A stretch of 64,000 nt of DNA from an uncultured Solirubrobacterales bacterium (GTDB lineage: Bacteria; Actinomycetota; Thermoleophilia; Solirubrobacterales; 70-9), in NCBI GenBank assembly GCA_903939845.1, contig CAJAIJ010000050.1:1-64000 (forward strand), read 5' to 3'. Position numbers and translations under genes: made by a program. The notes beneath the pieces were generated by a model. The model saw only the letters and a list, made by a program, of their open reading frames with translations, was not told the origin of the DNA and made no database searches. Below, piece by piece: positions 27,889 to 37,152 of this stretch (position 1 is the first letter of the stretch; the number at the start of each line of letters is the position of its first letter).

Positions 27889-29536
27889 TGCCCCGATCAC
27901 GACCGACCGGCCACAGCTCCTGCTCGACGGGTTCTCATGTTCATACCCCGACTCTGACTCCTTCGCCCTGCGGGAGGTCTCGCTCACCGTCGGGTCAGGT
28001 GAGTTCGTGGTCCTGGCGGGACGGTCGGGATCGGGCAAGTCGTCGCTCCTGAAGGCCGCCTGCGGACTCATTCCCCACTTCCACGGTGGCACCGTGAGCG
28101 GGACCGTGATGGTCGGCGGCCGGGACACCTCTGAGTTCGGACCGGGGGACCTTGCAGACCTCGTCGGCTATCTCGCTCAGGATCCCGAGACCCAGGTCGT
28201 CTCGACCACCGTCTCGGCCGAGATCGAACTTCCACTCAGGTTCCGGGGTGACGGTGACGCGGCTCGCGCCCGTGCGGTCGAGGAGGTAGCCCTCGCCCTG
28301 GCGATTCCCGACCTGCTCGATCGAACGGTGGCATCCCTCTCGGGCGGGGAGCTGCAACGGGTCGCCCTTGCTGCTGCCCTGGTCACCAGACCGTCGCTGA
28401 TCCTTCTCGACGAGCCGACCTCGCAGCTCGATCCCGTTGCCGGCGATGAGCTGATCTGGCTCCTGCGTCGCCTGAACGAGGAGTGGGGGGTGTCGGTGGT
28501 CCTCGCCGAGCACAGGCTGGAGCGCTGTCTCGCCGCAGCCGACCGGGTAGTCGCAATGGACCGGGGATCGGTCGCCTTCGACGGCAGGCCGGAGGGTTTT
28601 CTCGAGTTCGCATTGGCGGTGGAGCCGGCGCTGGCGACTCCTGCCGCCCGGATGTTCTCTCTGGCCGGCCTGCCTTCGCTTCCGGTCGGGGTCAGGCAGG
28701 CCCGTTCGGCCTTGAGCGGTCTCGTTTCGGCCCCCGGTGCCGACCGGTCGGACCGAAACCGGTCCGGCGACCCAACTGTGAGGGTCGGGAACGGCCGTGC
28801 CCTGCGGTGCGAGGATCTCTGGGTCGAGCTCTCCTCGGCGGGACGTTCGGCAGATGTCCTACGGGGGGTCGATCTCGCGGTCGAGCCCGGGGAGAAGGTC
28901 GCCCTGATGGGAAGGAACGGTGCCGGGAAGTCGACCCTGCTCAGGGCCGCTGCCGGCCTCGTTCCCCCGGTGGCCGGGAAGGTCGTAGTCCGCGGCGGAG
29001 TGGCGCTCCTGACCCAGAACCCCGGCGACTACCTCGTCAGGGAGTCGGTCGGAGCCGAGCTCGAAGGTCCCGGAGGTCGAGCGGCACTCGATGCGGTCGG
29101 ACTCGAGGTCGACCCCTCGGTTGACCCGCGTGACCTCTCGGGTGGCGAGAGACAGAGACTCGCCCTGGCGATCGCCCTCGCCGGCCGGACAGAGGGCGAT
29201 GCCCTGCCCGATCTCGTCGCCCTCGACGAGCCGACCAGGGGAATGGACCGGAGCCTGAAGGACGGGCTGGCCCACCTGATCGAGACGATCGCAGAGCGGG
29301 GAGCGGCCGTCGTGGTCGCCACGCACGATGTCGAGTTCGCTGCCGGCTTTGCCGACCGCGTCATCCTGCTCGGCGATGGTGAGTTGATCGCCGACTCCGA
29401 TACAGGCGAGGTTCTCGCGGGCGGCTGGTACTTCGCGACCGAGATCTCGAGGGTGCTGGACATGCCGGGTGTCGTGACGGTCGAGGATGGAGTCGTCGCT
29501 CTGGGGCAGATGACCGGCCGGGAAGGCCCGGAATGA
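27878..29536 (+). CDS. ECF transporter ATPase, two ABC domains fused
   Basis: Two Walker A (GRSGSGKSS, GRNGAGKST) and two signatures (LSGGELQR, LSGGERQR). Confidence 0.95.
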   Translation: MEVDAPITTDRPQLLLDGFSCSYPDSDSFALREVSLTVGSGEFVVLAGRSGSGKSSLLKAACGLIPHFHGGTVSGTVMVGGRDTSEFGPGDLADLVGYLAQDPETQVVSTTVSAEIELPLRFRGDGDAARARAVEEVALALAIPDLLDRTVASLSGGELQRVALAAALVTRPSLILLDEPTSQLDPVAGDELIWLLRRLNEEWGVSVVLAEHRLERCLAAADRVVAMDRGSVAFDGRPEGFLEFALAVEPALATPAARMFSLAGLPSLPVGVRQARSALSGLVSAPGADRSDRNRSGDPTVRVGNGRALRCEDLWVELSSAGRSADVLRGVDLAVEPGEKVALMGRNGAGKSTLLRAAAGLVPPVAGKVVVRGGVALLTQNPGDYLVRESVGAELEGPGGRAALDAVGLEVDPSVDPRDLSGGERQRLALAIALAGRTEGDALPDLVALDEPTRGMDRSLKDGLAHLIETIAERGAAVVVATHDVEFAAGFADRVILLGDGELIADSDTGEVLAGGWYFATEISRVLDMPGVVTVEDGVVALGQMTGREGPE

Positions 29537-31443
29537 GTTGGCAGATCGGATCGCTGATCCTCGTCCTGCTGGTGATCGGGGTCGGCCTGATCTGGTACGA
29601 GCGCTCCCGACCGCCCTCCCAGATCGTCGCTCTGGTGGCGGTGCTGGCAGCGATGGCCGTGGCGGGCCGGGTTCTCCTGGCACCGGTTCCGAACGTGGTC
29701 GCGACGACCGACCTGGTCCTCTTCGCCGGTTACGCGCTCGGACCGGCGCCGGGGTTCGCGGTCGGTGCGATCGGTGGCCTGGTCTCGAACTTCTGGCTGG
29801 GGCAGGGGATCTGGACACCGTGGCAGATGGTCGGATGGGGCATGACCGGTGTTGCGGGCTGGCTCCTGTGGAAGGTGACCGGCGGCGGTGCCGGAAGGGT
29901 GAGGCTGGCCATCGCCTGCGGGCTGGCCGGGCTGTTCTTCGGGATGTGGATGAACTTTCAGTTCCTGGTCGGATTCGGGGGGGAGGTGAGCCTGGACCGC
30001 TACCTTGCCTTACAGGTGAGATCGATCCCGTTCGACCTGGCACACATAATCGGCAACGTAGCTTTCGCCCTGGTGGCGGGCCCCGCGATCGTTTCGGCGA
30101 TCGGGAGGTTCCGCAGTCGGTTCGAGTGGGAGCGGCTTCCCGGTACGGTCGGGGTCCTGCTGGTGGCGGTGTCCCTGACCATCGTCACCTTTGCCCCGTC
30201 CGCCGAGGCCGCCCTTTCGGATCAGGCCCGTAAGGCCAGGAACTGGGTCACAGCACAACAGAACCGCGATGGCGGGTTCGGCGTCGCGCCCGGTTCCGAG
30301 TCCTCGATCACGATTACCTCCAGGGTGATGATCGGTCTGGCAGCCGCGGACCGAAACCCTCTCGACGTTCGGCGCTCCGGCTTCAACCCTCTCGACTTCC
30401 TGCGGGCCAGGCAGAACGGGATCGACGATCCGAATGAGCTGGCACTCGCGATCCTGGCGAACCATGCGACCGGGTCCGATCCACGCAGGTTCGGATCGAG
30501 GAACCTCGTCTCGGAACTCGACCGGAACAGATCGAACGACCGGACCTTCGGCGGGAAGGTGAACGTGGCCGCATTCGCGGCGCTCGCCTTCAGGTCCGTC
30601 GGTGCAGACGGAGCGGCCCGGAACGTGGTCGACTGGATTCGTTCCGTCCAACGACCGGATGGTGGCTGGGGAGTAACTGCAACGGCCTCCAGCGACCCCG
30701 ACTCGACTGGTACCGTCCTCCAGCTCCTCTCCTCCGGAGGGGCCGCGGACCGGGCCCTCTCGTGGCTCGGATCGGCCCAGAGTTCTTCCGGGGGCTTCGG
30801 CTATCGCTCCGCCGTCAACTCCCAGTCGACCGGGCTGGTGCTGCAGGGCCTGGGTGCTCTCGGATTGAAGCCGAGCTACCTGACCAGAGGCGGCAAGTCC
30901 GGGCTCGACTACCTCCGGGCCCGACAGACCGCATCCGGTGCCATCGACTACTCGGCCGCCAGCAGCCAGACTCCTGTCTGGGTGACCGGCGACGCACTGA
31001 TCGCCCTTGCCGGCCAGAGCCTTCCCGTGGCCGCTCCGCCACGCCAGCCGATCGAGCCTGTCCCGGGAGGCGGCTCCGGCGGGTCTTCTTCCGGAAGCGG
31101 TTCCGGTGGCTCGTCCTCGGGAGGCGGAACCGGAGGTTCGGCATCGCCGGCTCCATCCGTCCCGGGAGTGAACGGGGAAGGGAGCTCCGATGGCACCGGT
31201 TCGGGCGGAGTTCAGCCGGGAGATCCCGTTCCCCTCGATCCGATCGCGCCCGATGGGGTCGCTCCCGGAGAGGCCGAGGGATCGATCTTCCAGACGACTC
31301 CGATCGCTCCGACCGAAGCCCTGTTGGCGGCCTCCGAGAGCGGTCCGAAGCCATCGCCCGTGCTGGCCGTATTGATCGGTCTGGTCACTGCGGCTGGCCT
31401 GGCCGGCCTGACCATCCTGCTGGTCAGGAGAAAGGGCTGGTGA
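29533..31443 (+). CDS. ECF S-component fused to extracellular prenyltransferase/squalene-oxidase-repeat alpha/alpha toroid and C-terminal TM anchor
   Basis: RVLLAPVPNVVATTDLVLFAGYALGPAPGFAVGAIGGLVSNFWLGQGIWTPWQM (S-component); QQNRDGGFG, QRPDGGWG, QSSSGGFGY repeats; Gly/Ser linker; VLIGLVTAAGLAGLTILLVRRKGW. Confidence 0.88.
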   Translation: MSWQIGSLILVLLVIGVGLIWYERSRPPSQIVALVAVLAAMAVAGRVLLAPVPNVVATTDLVLFAGYALGPAPGFAVGAIGGLVSNFWLGQGIWTPWQMVGWGMTGVAGWLLWKVTGGGAGRVRLAIACGLAGLFFGMWMNFQFLVGFGGEVSLDRYLALQVRSIPFDLAHIIGNVAFALVAGPAIVSAIGRFRSRFEWERLPGTVGVLLVAVSLTIVTFAPSAEAALSDQARKARNWVTAQQNRDGGFGVAPGSESSITITSRVMIGLAAADRNPLDVRRSGFNPLDFLRARQNGIDDPNELALAILANHATGSDPRRFGSRNLVSELDRNRSNDRTFGGKVNVAAFAALAFRSVGADGAARNVVDWIRSVQRPDGGWGVTATASSDPDSTGTVLQLLSSGGAADRALSWLGSAQSSSGGFGYRSAVNSQSTGLVLQGLGALGLKPSYLTRGGKSGLDYLRARQTASGAIDYSAASSQTPVWVTGDALIALAGQSLPVAAPPRQPIEPVPGGGSGGSSSGSGSGGSSSGGGTGGSASPAPSVPGVNGEGSSDGTGSGGVQPGDPVPLDPIAPDGVAPGEAEGSIFQTTPIAPTEALLAASESGPKPSPVLAVLIGLVTAAGLAGLTILLVRRKGW

Positions 31444-31447
31444 ACGG

Positions 31448-33160
31448 GTGATCGGGCGGGCCGAGGCCCTCGAGAGCATCGCCGGATCCCACTTCGAGGT
31501 GGTCGTGATCGGCGGCGGGATAACCGGCGCGGCGGTCGCCCTCGACGCAGCATCGCGGGGCTACTCGGTGGCGGTCCTGGAGGCCCACGACTACGCCTTC
31601 GGAACCTCGTCGCGATCGTCGAAGATGGTCCACGGGGGACTCCGATACCTCGAGAACTTCGATCTCGGTCTGGTCAGGGAGGCACTCCAGGAGAGGCAGT
31701 TGATGGTCCGGCTTGCCCCGCACCTCGTCTATCCGACCCCGTATCTGGTCCCGAGCTTCAGCGGGGACCGGCCCGACCGCAGGGTCGGGATCGGCCTCAA
31801 CGCCTATGACGTCCTGGCGAGCTCGAGGGCCGCGAGACAGTCACCGGGGGAAGGCGAGCGAAAGCGTTTCGGGAGACCCGGAGAGGCAGAGGGGGGATGG
31901 TCCCCCGACCGTCACCGCACGATCGATGGCGACGAAGCGGTCTCGATGATCCCGGCGCTCGGGGATCGGAGCCCCGAGTCGGCCTACCTGTTCTACGACT
32001 GCCAGACCGATGACTCCAGGCTCGTCCTGACCGCCTTCGCCGAGGCCGAGAGATACGGCGCCGTCTGCCTGAACAGAGCCGAAGTCCGGTCCGTGAACGC
32101 CAGCCGTATGAAGGCCGACACGATCGTCTTCCTCGATCGAGAGTCGGGCGAAGAGGTCTCGGTCACAGCCGACAACATCGTCAACGCGACCGGAGTCTGG
32201 GCCGACCGGATTCGGCCGGGCGAAATCGAGAGCGAGGAGGGAATCCCGAGGATCGCGCCGAGTCGCGGTACACATCTCCTCGTCGACTCCGCCTCGCTCG
32301 ACATGGGCCGCGCCGCCTGCATCGTGCCGGCCGGTGAGGGCCGAAGCATCTTCGCCCTGCCCTGGTACGGGCGGACCCTGATCGGAACCACGGATGTCGA
32401 CTATCGGGGAAGCCTCGATGCCGTGGCGGCTCCGGAGACGGATATCGAGTATCTGCTGGATGCCGTCAATGCCTTCTTCGGCTCCTCGCTCGGCCAGGCC
32501 GACATCGTCGGAGCCTACGCCGGGGTGAGGCCACTGATCAGCACCGGAGACCCGAAGAAGTCGGTCGACATCTCCCGCAAGGCCGAGCTCTACGAAACCT
32601 CGTCCGGCATGCTGACGATCACCGGCGGCAAGCTGACCACGTGGCGCCGCATGGGCAAGCAGACGGTCGATCGGATCGTCGAGCGAGCCGGTCGTATCGC
32701 CCCCTGCATGACCGACCAGATACCGCTCGGTATGGAGCTGGATCCGGCCACGGTCGACCCCCCGGAAGGGGTCGGGGAGGAGGCAGTTCGGCAGCTCGCC
32801 TTCCGCTACGGGCACATCGCCGAGAAGGTCCTCGATCTCGTCCGCAAGGATCCCGATCTCGGCCGACCGGTGGTCGAGGGCATGCCGGACCTGATGGCCG
32901 AGGTGGTCTGGGCGGTCGAGGCCGAGCAGGCTCGCGACATCGAGGACGTCCTGCTGAGGAGGACCAGGCTCGGTCTCACTGCGGCCCGGGACCTTGCCGA
33001 CGCCGTATCGGTTGCGCCGGTAGCCGAGCTCATGGCCGGCCTCCTGGGATGGACCGAGTCCGAAACTGCGGTCAGGACCGACGCCTGGCTCTCGACCGTC
33101 GAGGCCGAGGGTCTGAATCCGGCCGGTGGTCAGGCGCTGGCAGGGGCCGACACCCAATAA
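31448..33160 (+). CDS. glpD: FAD-dependent glycerol-3-phosphate dehydrogenase
   Basis: VVVIGGGITGAAVALDAASRGYSVAVLEAHDYAFGTSSRSSKMVHGGLRYLEN. Confidence 0.93.
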   Translation: MIGRAEALESIAGSHFEVVVIGGGITGAAVALDAASRGYSVAVLEAHDYAFGTSSRSSKMVHGGLRYLENFDLGLVREALQERQLMVRLAPHLVYPTPYLVPSFSGDRPDRRVGIGLNAYDVLASSRAARQSPGEGERKRFGRPGEAEGGWSPDRHRTIDGDEAVSMIPALGDRSPESAYLFYDCQTDDSRLVLTAFAEAERYGAVCLNRAEVRSVNASRMKADTIVFLDRESGEEVSVTADNIVNATGVWADRIRPGEIESEEGIPRIAPSRGTHLLVDSASLDMGRAACIVPAGEGRSIFALPWYGRTLIGTTDVDYRGSLDAVAAPETDIEYLLDAVNAFFGSSLGQADIVGAYAGVRPLISTGDPKKSVDISRKAELYETSSGMLTITGGKLTTWRRMGKQTVDRIVERAGRIAPCMTDQIPLGMELDPATVDPPEGVGEEAVRQLAFRYGHIAEKVLDLVRKDPDLGRPVVEGMPDLMAEVVWAVEAEQARDIEDVLLRRTRLGLTAARDLADAVSVAPVAELMAGLLGWTESETAVRTDAWLSTVEAEGLNPAGGQALAGADTQ

Positions 33161-33277
33161 GCTGACGGCACCAGCAAATCCCGACAACGACGGGATCCGT
33201 TCCGGTGCCGAGACAAGATGCCGCGCATCTCCGGCTCCGATGGGGACCCCGGGATAGACAAGGAGAACGAAATAAAC

Positions 33278-34600
33278 ATGGGCAAGATCGACGAACTCGA
33301 GTCGATGTCTCTGGCAAAGCTGCACGAGCTGGCCGACCGGGCCGGGATCAAGGGCTTTCGGAAGATGAGGCGTGAGGATCTGGTCACGGAGCTCGACCAG
33401 GCCGATGTGGATGCCCCGTCAGGCAGCTCCGACGGCCGTTCCGGCCGCTCTCAGGGAGGGCGGAATCAGTCCGGCCGAAGGCGCAGGCGAAGCTCCGGCG
33501 GCTCCAGGGAGAAGTCAGGTGGGCGTGAACGCGAGTCGGCCCGCGATGAGACATTCGACCTGACCGAGGTCACAGGCGTTCTCGAGATCGTCGGCCGGGG
33601 AAGCGGCCTGATCCGCGGTGAGGGCATCCCTGACTCTGGCGTCTATGTATCGCCCTCGCAGATCAAGCGTTGCGAGCTCAGGTCCGGCGATGAGGTCTCG
33701 GGTCCGGTTCGGCCGCCCAGGCGTGGAGAGCGCAGGCCCTCTCTGACGAGGGTCGAGACCGTGAACGGTGAGGCGCCGGACGAGGGGAGGGGCACCGCTT
33801 TCGAGCGACTGACCGCCGTCGCACCGCACCGCCACATCCCGCTCACTCCGGCGGACGACGATGTACTTGCCCGTTCGGTCGATCTCCTGGCGCCGCTCGC
33901 CTTCGGACAGCGGGTCCTGGTCGAGGCCCAGCCTCGATCGGGCCGGACCGGCTTCCTTCGGTCGCTCGCGACCTCGATAAGGGCCGGCTCGGAGGAGCCG
34001 CCCGAGGTGATGGTTCTGCTGGTCGACGAGCGACCCGAAGAGGTCACGTCCTGGACTCGTGAAACCGAAGGGCTCGCGATCGAAGCCGCACCGGCCGATC
34101 TCGGTGCCCGTGAACAGAGCAGGGTCGCGGAGCGGGTGCTCTCGAAGGTTCGGCGCCAGGCCGAGTCCGGCTCCGACGTCGTCCTGATCATCGATTCGTT
34201 GACCAGGCTCGCCAGTGCCTTCGGTGAGCCGGGCTCGGTCAAGCCCTTCTTCGGTACAGGCAGGGAGCTCGAAGAGGAGACGGCCGGTTCGGTGACCGTG
34301 ATCGCGACCGCCCTCTGGGGTGCTCCGGGCGATCAGGAAGTGATCGATGCCGTCAGGACCACCGAGAACTCGACCATCAAGCTGAGCGCGGAGCTGGCCG
34401 CTGCCGGGGTATTTCCCTCGCTCGACGTGTCCGGTTGCGAGGTCGCAGGCGAAGAATCGGTGCTCTCGGAGAACCAAGTCGAGGCGGTGGCGAAGCTGAG
34501 GTCGGAGTTGGCCGGACTCGACGCAATTCCTGCGGCGGAACGTCTCGCGGAACTGATCAGAGAGACATCGGACAACGCCGCGCTGCTCGAGAAGTTCTAG
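33278..34600 (+). CDS. Rho-like transcription termination factor, degenerate ATPase site
   Basis: IYVSPSQIK-like GVYVSPSQIKRCELRSGDEVSGPVRPPRRGER; LLVDERPEEVTSWTRE; DSLTRLASAF; Walker A reads QPRSGRTGF. Confidence 0.88.
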   Translation: MGKIDELESMSLAKLHELADRAGIKGFRKMRREDLVTELDQADVDAPSGSSDGRSGRSQGGRNQSGRRRRRSSGGSREKSGGRERESARDETFDLTEVTGVLEIVGRGSGLIRGEGIPDSGVYVSPSQIKRCELRSGDEVSGPVRPPRRGERRPSLTRVETVNGEAPDEGRGTAFERLTAVAPHRHIPLTPADDDVLARSVDLLAPLAFGQRVLVEAQPRSGRTGFLRSLATSIRAGSEEPPEVMVLLVDERPEEVTSWTRETEGLAIEAAPADLGAREQSRVAERVLSKVRRQAESGSDVVLIIDSLTRLASAFGEPGSVKPFFGTGRELEEETAGSVTVIATALWGAPGDQEVIDAVRTTENSTIKLSAELAAAGVFPSLDVSGCEVAGEESVLSENQVEAVAKLRSELAGLDAIPAAERLAELIRETSDNAALLEKF

Positions 34601-35191
34601 CTAGCGGCGAAAGGCGACGCGGCGCCAGGAAGGCTCCCGGGAGAGGGAGATCGCCTCGGTGCTGCGGCCGGGCTGGACGTAGCCGAAGGCCTGGCTGGAT
34701 CCATCGAAGACGACGTCGAGTTCGCCTTCCTTGACCCGCTGATCGAGCCACGCCCCCCTGAAGACCAGTCGTCTTATCCAGTGGACGAAACTCTGGTTCG
34801 ACGGGCCGACCAGCTCTTCCCAGTTGACGACTATGTGCTCTCCGAGTTCGGAGATCGGTTCCTCGATCTCACCGCTCACGGCGACATGGAGGAGATCGTG
34901 GATCTCGTTGGGGGTGAGGCCGGGCTCGACGAGTCCGAGCCGGACGGCTGCCTGCTCGACCCGCTGGCAGAAGTCCTGCTCGTTGAAGGAGAAACGGAGG
35001 TCACCGTATTCGAGCACGTAGTCGGTGCCCGATTCGTAGTTGCCTCGCTGCTTGTTTCTGGTCGTCTTCTCTTCCACGGTTGAAGCCCGGTCGTGCCGGG
35101 ATGGATCGACCCGGACGAGGGTGGAGGCATCATCACCCCGCCCATCGAAAGGCAGCCGCACCCTTTCTCCCTGAAAACCGGTTTGCACCAT
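34601..35191 (-). CDS. Hypothetical protein
   Basis: Long ORF with non-repetitive balanced composition; stop codon abuts the rho-like stop; start uncertain because it overlaps the upstream end of the DUF192 ORF. Confidence 0.55.
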   Translation of the reverse strand: MVQTGFQGERVRLPFDGRGDDASTLVRVDPSRHDRASTVEEKTTRNKQRGNYESGTDYVLEYGDLRFSFNEQDFCQRVEQAAVRLGLVEPGLTPNEIHDLLHVAVSGEIEEPISELGEHIVVNWEELVGPSNQSFVHWIRRLVFRGAWLDQRVKEGELDVVFDGSSQAFGYVQPGRSTEAISLSREPSWRRVAFRR

Positions 35192-35268
35192 CGGCCGCCC
35201 TCTTCGTGATATCCGACCCGGCCCCGGCCGTAGGGGGAGAGGTGGCGCGGGTCACGACTGAGGTCCAG

Positions 35269-35646
35269 ATGGACCGCCCGCTCGAGATTCCGGCCAGGTT
35301 CGACTCTCTTCCGCTCCGGAGGCTCTTCGGTATCGACTTCCCCGTCGCCAAAGGTCCCCTGGCCAGACTCAGGGGGCTCTCCCTGCTCGAACCGGATGCC
35401 GCCGGCCCCGGCCTCCTGATTCCCCGGTGCCGGTCCGTCCACACCCTCGGGATGAGGTTTCCGATCGACGTCGCGTTCCTCGATCGGCAGGGTGTCTGTC
35501 TCTCGGTCCGTCGGCGGGTCGGTCCGGGTCGGGTCGTCTCGGATCGGAGGGCCGAATCGGTCCTCGAGTCCGTGGGGCTGCTCGATTTCGAGTGGGCCGA
35601 CCGGGGTGAGCTTGGCGGGGGGAGAGAATCGATTCGTCGGGACTGA
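35269..35646 (+). CDS. DUF192 protein
   Basis: RLRGLSLLEPDAAGPGLLIPRCRSVHTLGMRFPIDVAFLDRQGVCL; start approximate (ORF open from 35080). Confidence 0.78.
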   Translation: MDRPLEIPARFDSLPLRRLFGIDFPVAKGPLARLRGLSLLEPDAAGPGLLIPRCRSVHTLGMRFPIDVAFLDRQGVCLSVRRRVGPGRVVSDRRAESVLESVGLLDFEWADRGELGGGRESIRRD

Positions 35647-35653
35647 GGTATCC

Positions 35654-36367
35654 ATGCTTCCCGAACGCGAAGAGATTGCACAGGTGGTCGTCTGCGAAGA
35701 CGATCGCGCCACTCTCGATCTGCTGAGCGAGAACCTGGTCGCTGACAGGTTCGGAGTGATGCAGGCGCCGTCGGCCTCAGACGCCTTGAGGCTCTGTCAG
35801 TACGGGAACCCCGATCTGTTGCTGCTCGATCTCAACCTTCCCGATGCGGCCGGACTCGACGTCCTCCGAGAGCTACGGGATCCCGACCGGGCGGTGAGTC
35901 GCTTCGACCTCGGCCTCGGTGTGATCATCCTGAGCGGGCGTTCGACCGAGCGGGATCGGGTCAGGGGGCTCAGGCAGGGGGCAGACGACTATTTGGTCAA
36001 ACCCTTCCACTACCCGGAACTCCTGGCCAGGATCGAGGCCGTGCTGAGGCGTCGCCGCGGCAGACGGAGCGCACCGACTCACGTCGCCGACATCAGGATC
36101 AGCCACGAAGAGCGGACCGTCTCGGTCGGGGATCGTCGGGTAGAGCTGTCTGCCAAGGAGTTTGCGCTGCTCGCCGTGCTTGCCGGCGAGCCGACCAGGG
36201 TCTTCTCGAAGGAGGAACTGCTCCGGGACGTCTGGGGATACCGGTCGATCGGCCACACGAGGACTCTCGAGGCTCACGCCAGCCGGCTTCGGAGGAAGCT
36301 GGATCCAGAGGGCGGCAAGTTCGTCCTGAACTGCTGGGGAGTCGGATACAGGCTGGTGGAGCCGTGA
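35654..36367 (+). CDS. OmpR/PhoB-family response regulator
   Basis: VVCEDDRATLDLL, LLLLDLNLPDAAGLDVL, DDYLVKPFHYPELLARI, winged-helix C-terminus. Confidence 0.94.
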   Translation: MLPEREEIAQVVVCEDDRATLDLLSENLVADRFGVMQAPSASDALRLCQYGNPDLLLLDLNLPDAAGLDVLRELRDPDRAVSRFDLGLGVIILSGRSTERDRVRGLRQGADDYLVKPFHYPELLARIEAVLRRRRGRRSAPTHVADIRISHEERTVSVGDRRVELSAKEFALLAVLAGEPTRVFSKEELLRDVWGYRSIGHTRTLEAHASRLRRKLDPEGGKFVLNCWGVGYRLVEP

Positions 36368-37152
36368 GTCCCGGCGACCTGGTCGCATCGCAGTTTGGGC
36401 CTGCCGTGTTCGCCGCGACGCTGATGGCGGGCTGGGCTCTGCTGAGAGTCAGGTCGAGATCGCGGAAGATCCAGGCCCTCAACCGGTCGCTTCACGAGAT
36501 ACGGCGCCCCCTCCAGGTTCTGGCCTTCGCCCTCCCGGAGGCCCGGATACCGGCTGCGGCCGGCCCTTCGGGCCGTCTGTCGTCCGAGTCCGTACGACAG
36601 GCCATCTCGGCGCTCTCGTTGCTCGATCGCCAGATAAATGGGGCTGCCGCCTCGCCTTCGAAGCCGGTCCGAACCGAATTGGTGGCGGTGAGGCTGATGG
36701 CCGATGCCTGTGTGAGGCGATGGCTTCCCTTTGCGAGGCTCGCTGGATCGGAGCTCCGCATGGTCTGGACCGGACCGGACGTACTCGTACGCGGTGACGG
36801 GACGGCCCTTGCCGGAGCACTCGAGAACCTGATCGCAAATGCGATCGAACACGGCGGGTCCGAGATTGAGGTTTCGGGTGTGGCGATCGGGAGAAAGGTC
36901 CGGTTGGCGATCGCCGATTCCGGAGTTGCCTCCCGCGCCGAAGGGCGGCCGAGGCCGTCGATGACCGGGATCGATGGAATGGCGGACCTCGCCGGCCACG
37001 GTCATGGACTGGAGGTGGTCCGGGAGACGGTGTCCAGGCATGGAGGGAAGTTCGAGGCCGACTTCGGGCCGGCTAAATCGGCTGCCGTGGTGGTGCTCCC
37101 CGTCAGTCCGGCACGCAGGACGGGGGTGAGTGGCGTGAAGGTCAACTGGTGA
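36364..37152 (+). CDS. Short sensor histidine kinase
   Basis: GTG start; one TM; LHEIRRPLQVL H-box; LENLIANAIEHGG N-box; IADSG. Confidence 0.82.
   Translation: MSPGDLVASQFGPAVFAATLMAGWALLRVRSRSRKIQALNRSLHEIRRPLQVLAFALPEARIPAAAGPSGRLSSESVRQAISALSLLDRQINGAAASPSKPVRTELVAVRLMADACVRRWLPFARLAGSELRMVWTGPDVLVRGDGTALAGALENLIANAIEHGGSEIEVSGVAIGRKVRLAIADSGVASRAEGRPRPSMTGIDGMADLAGHGHGLEVVRETVSRHGGKFEADFGPAKSAAVVVLPVSPARRTGVSGVKVNW

Noticed and set aside
31075-31260. Gly/Ser/Pro-rich low complexity as a possible repeat element
   Set aside because: Explained as the flexible linker between toroid and C-terminal TM anchor in one continuous ORF
30010-31479. 489-aa minus-strand ORF opposite the S-component fusion
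   Set aside because: Shadow ORF; the plus strand has coherent TM and repeat structure
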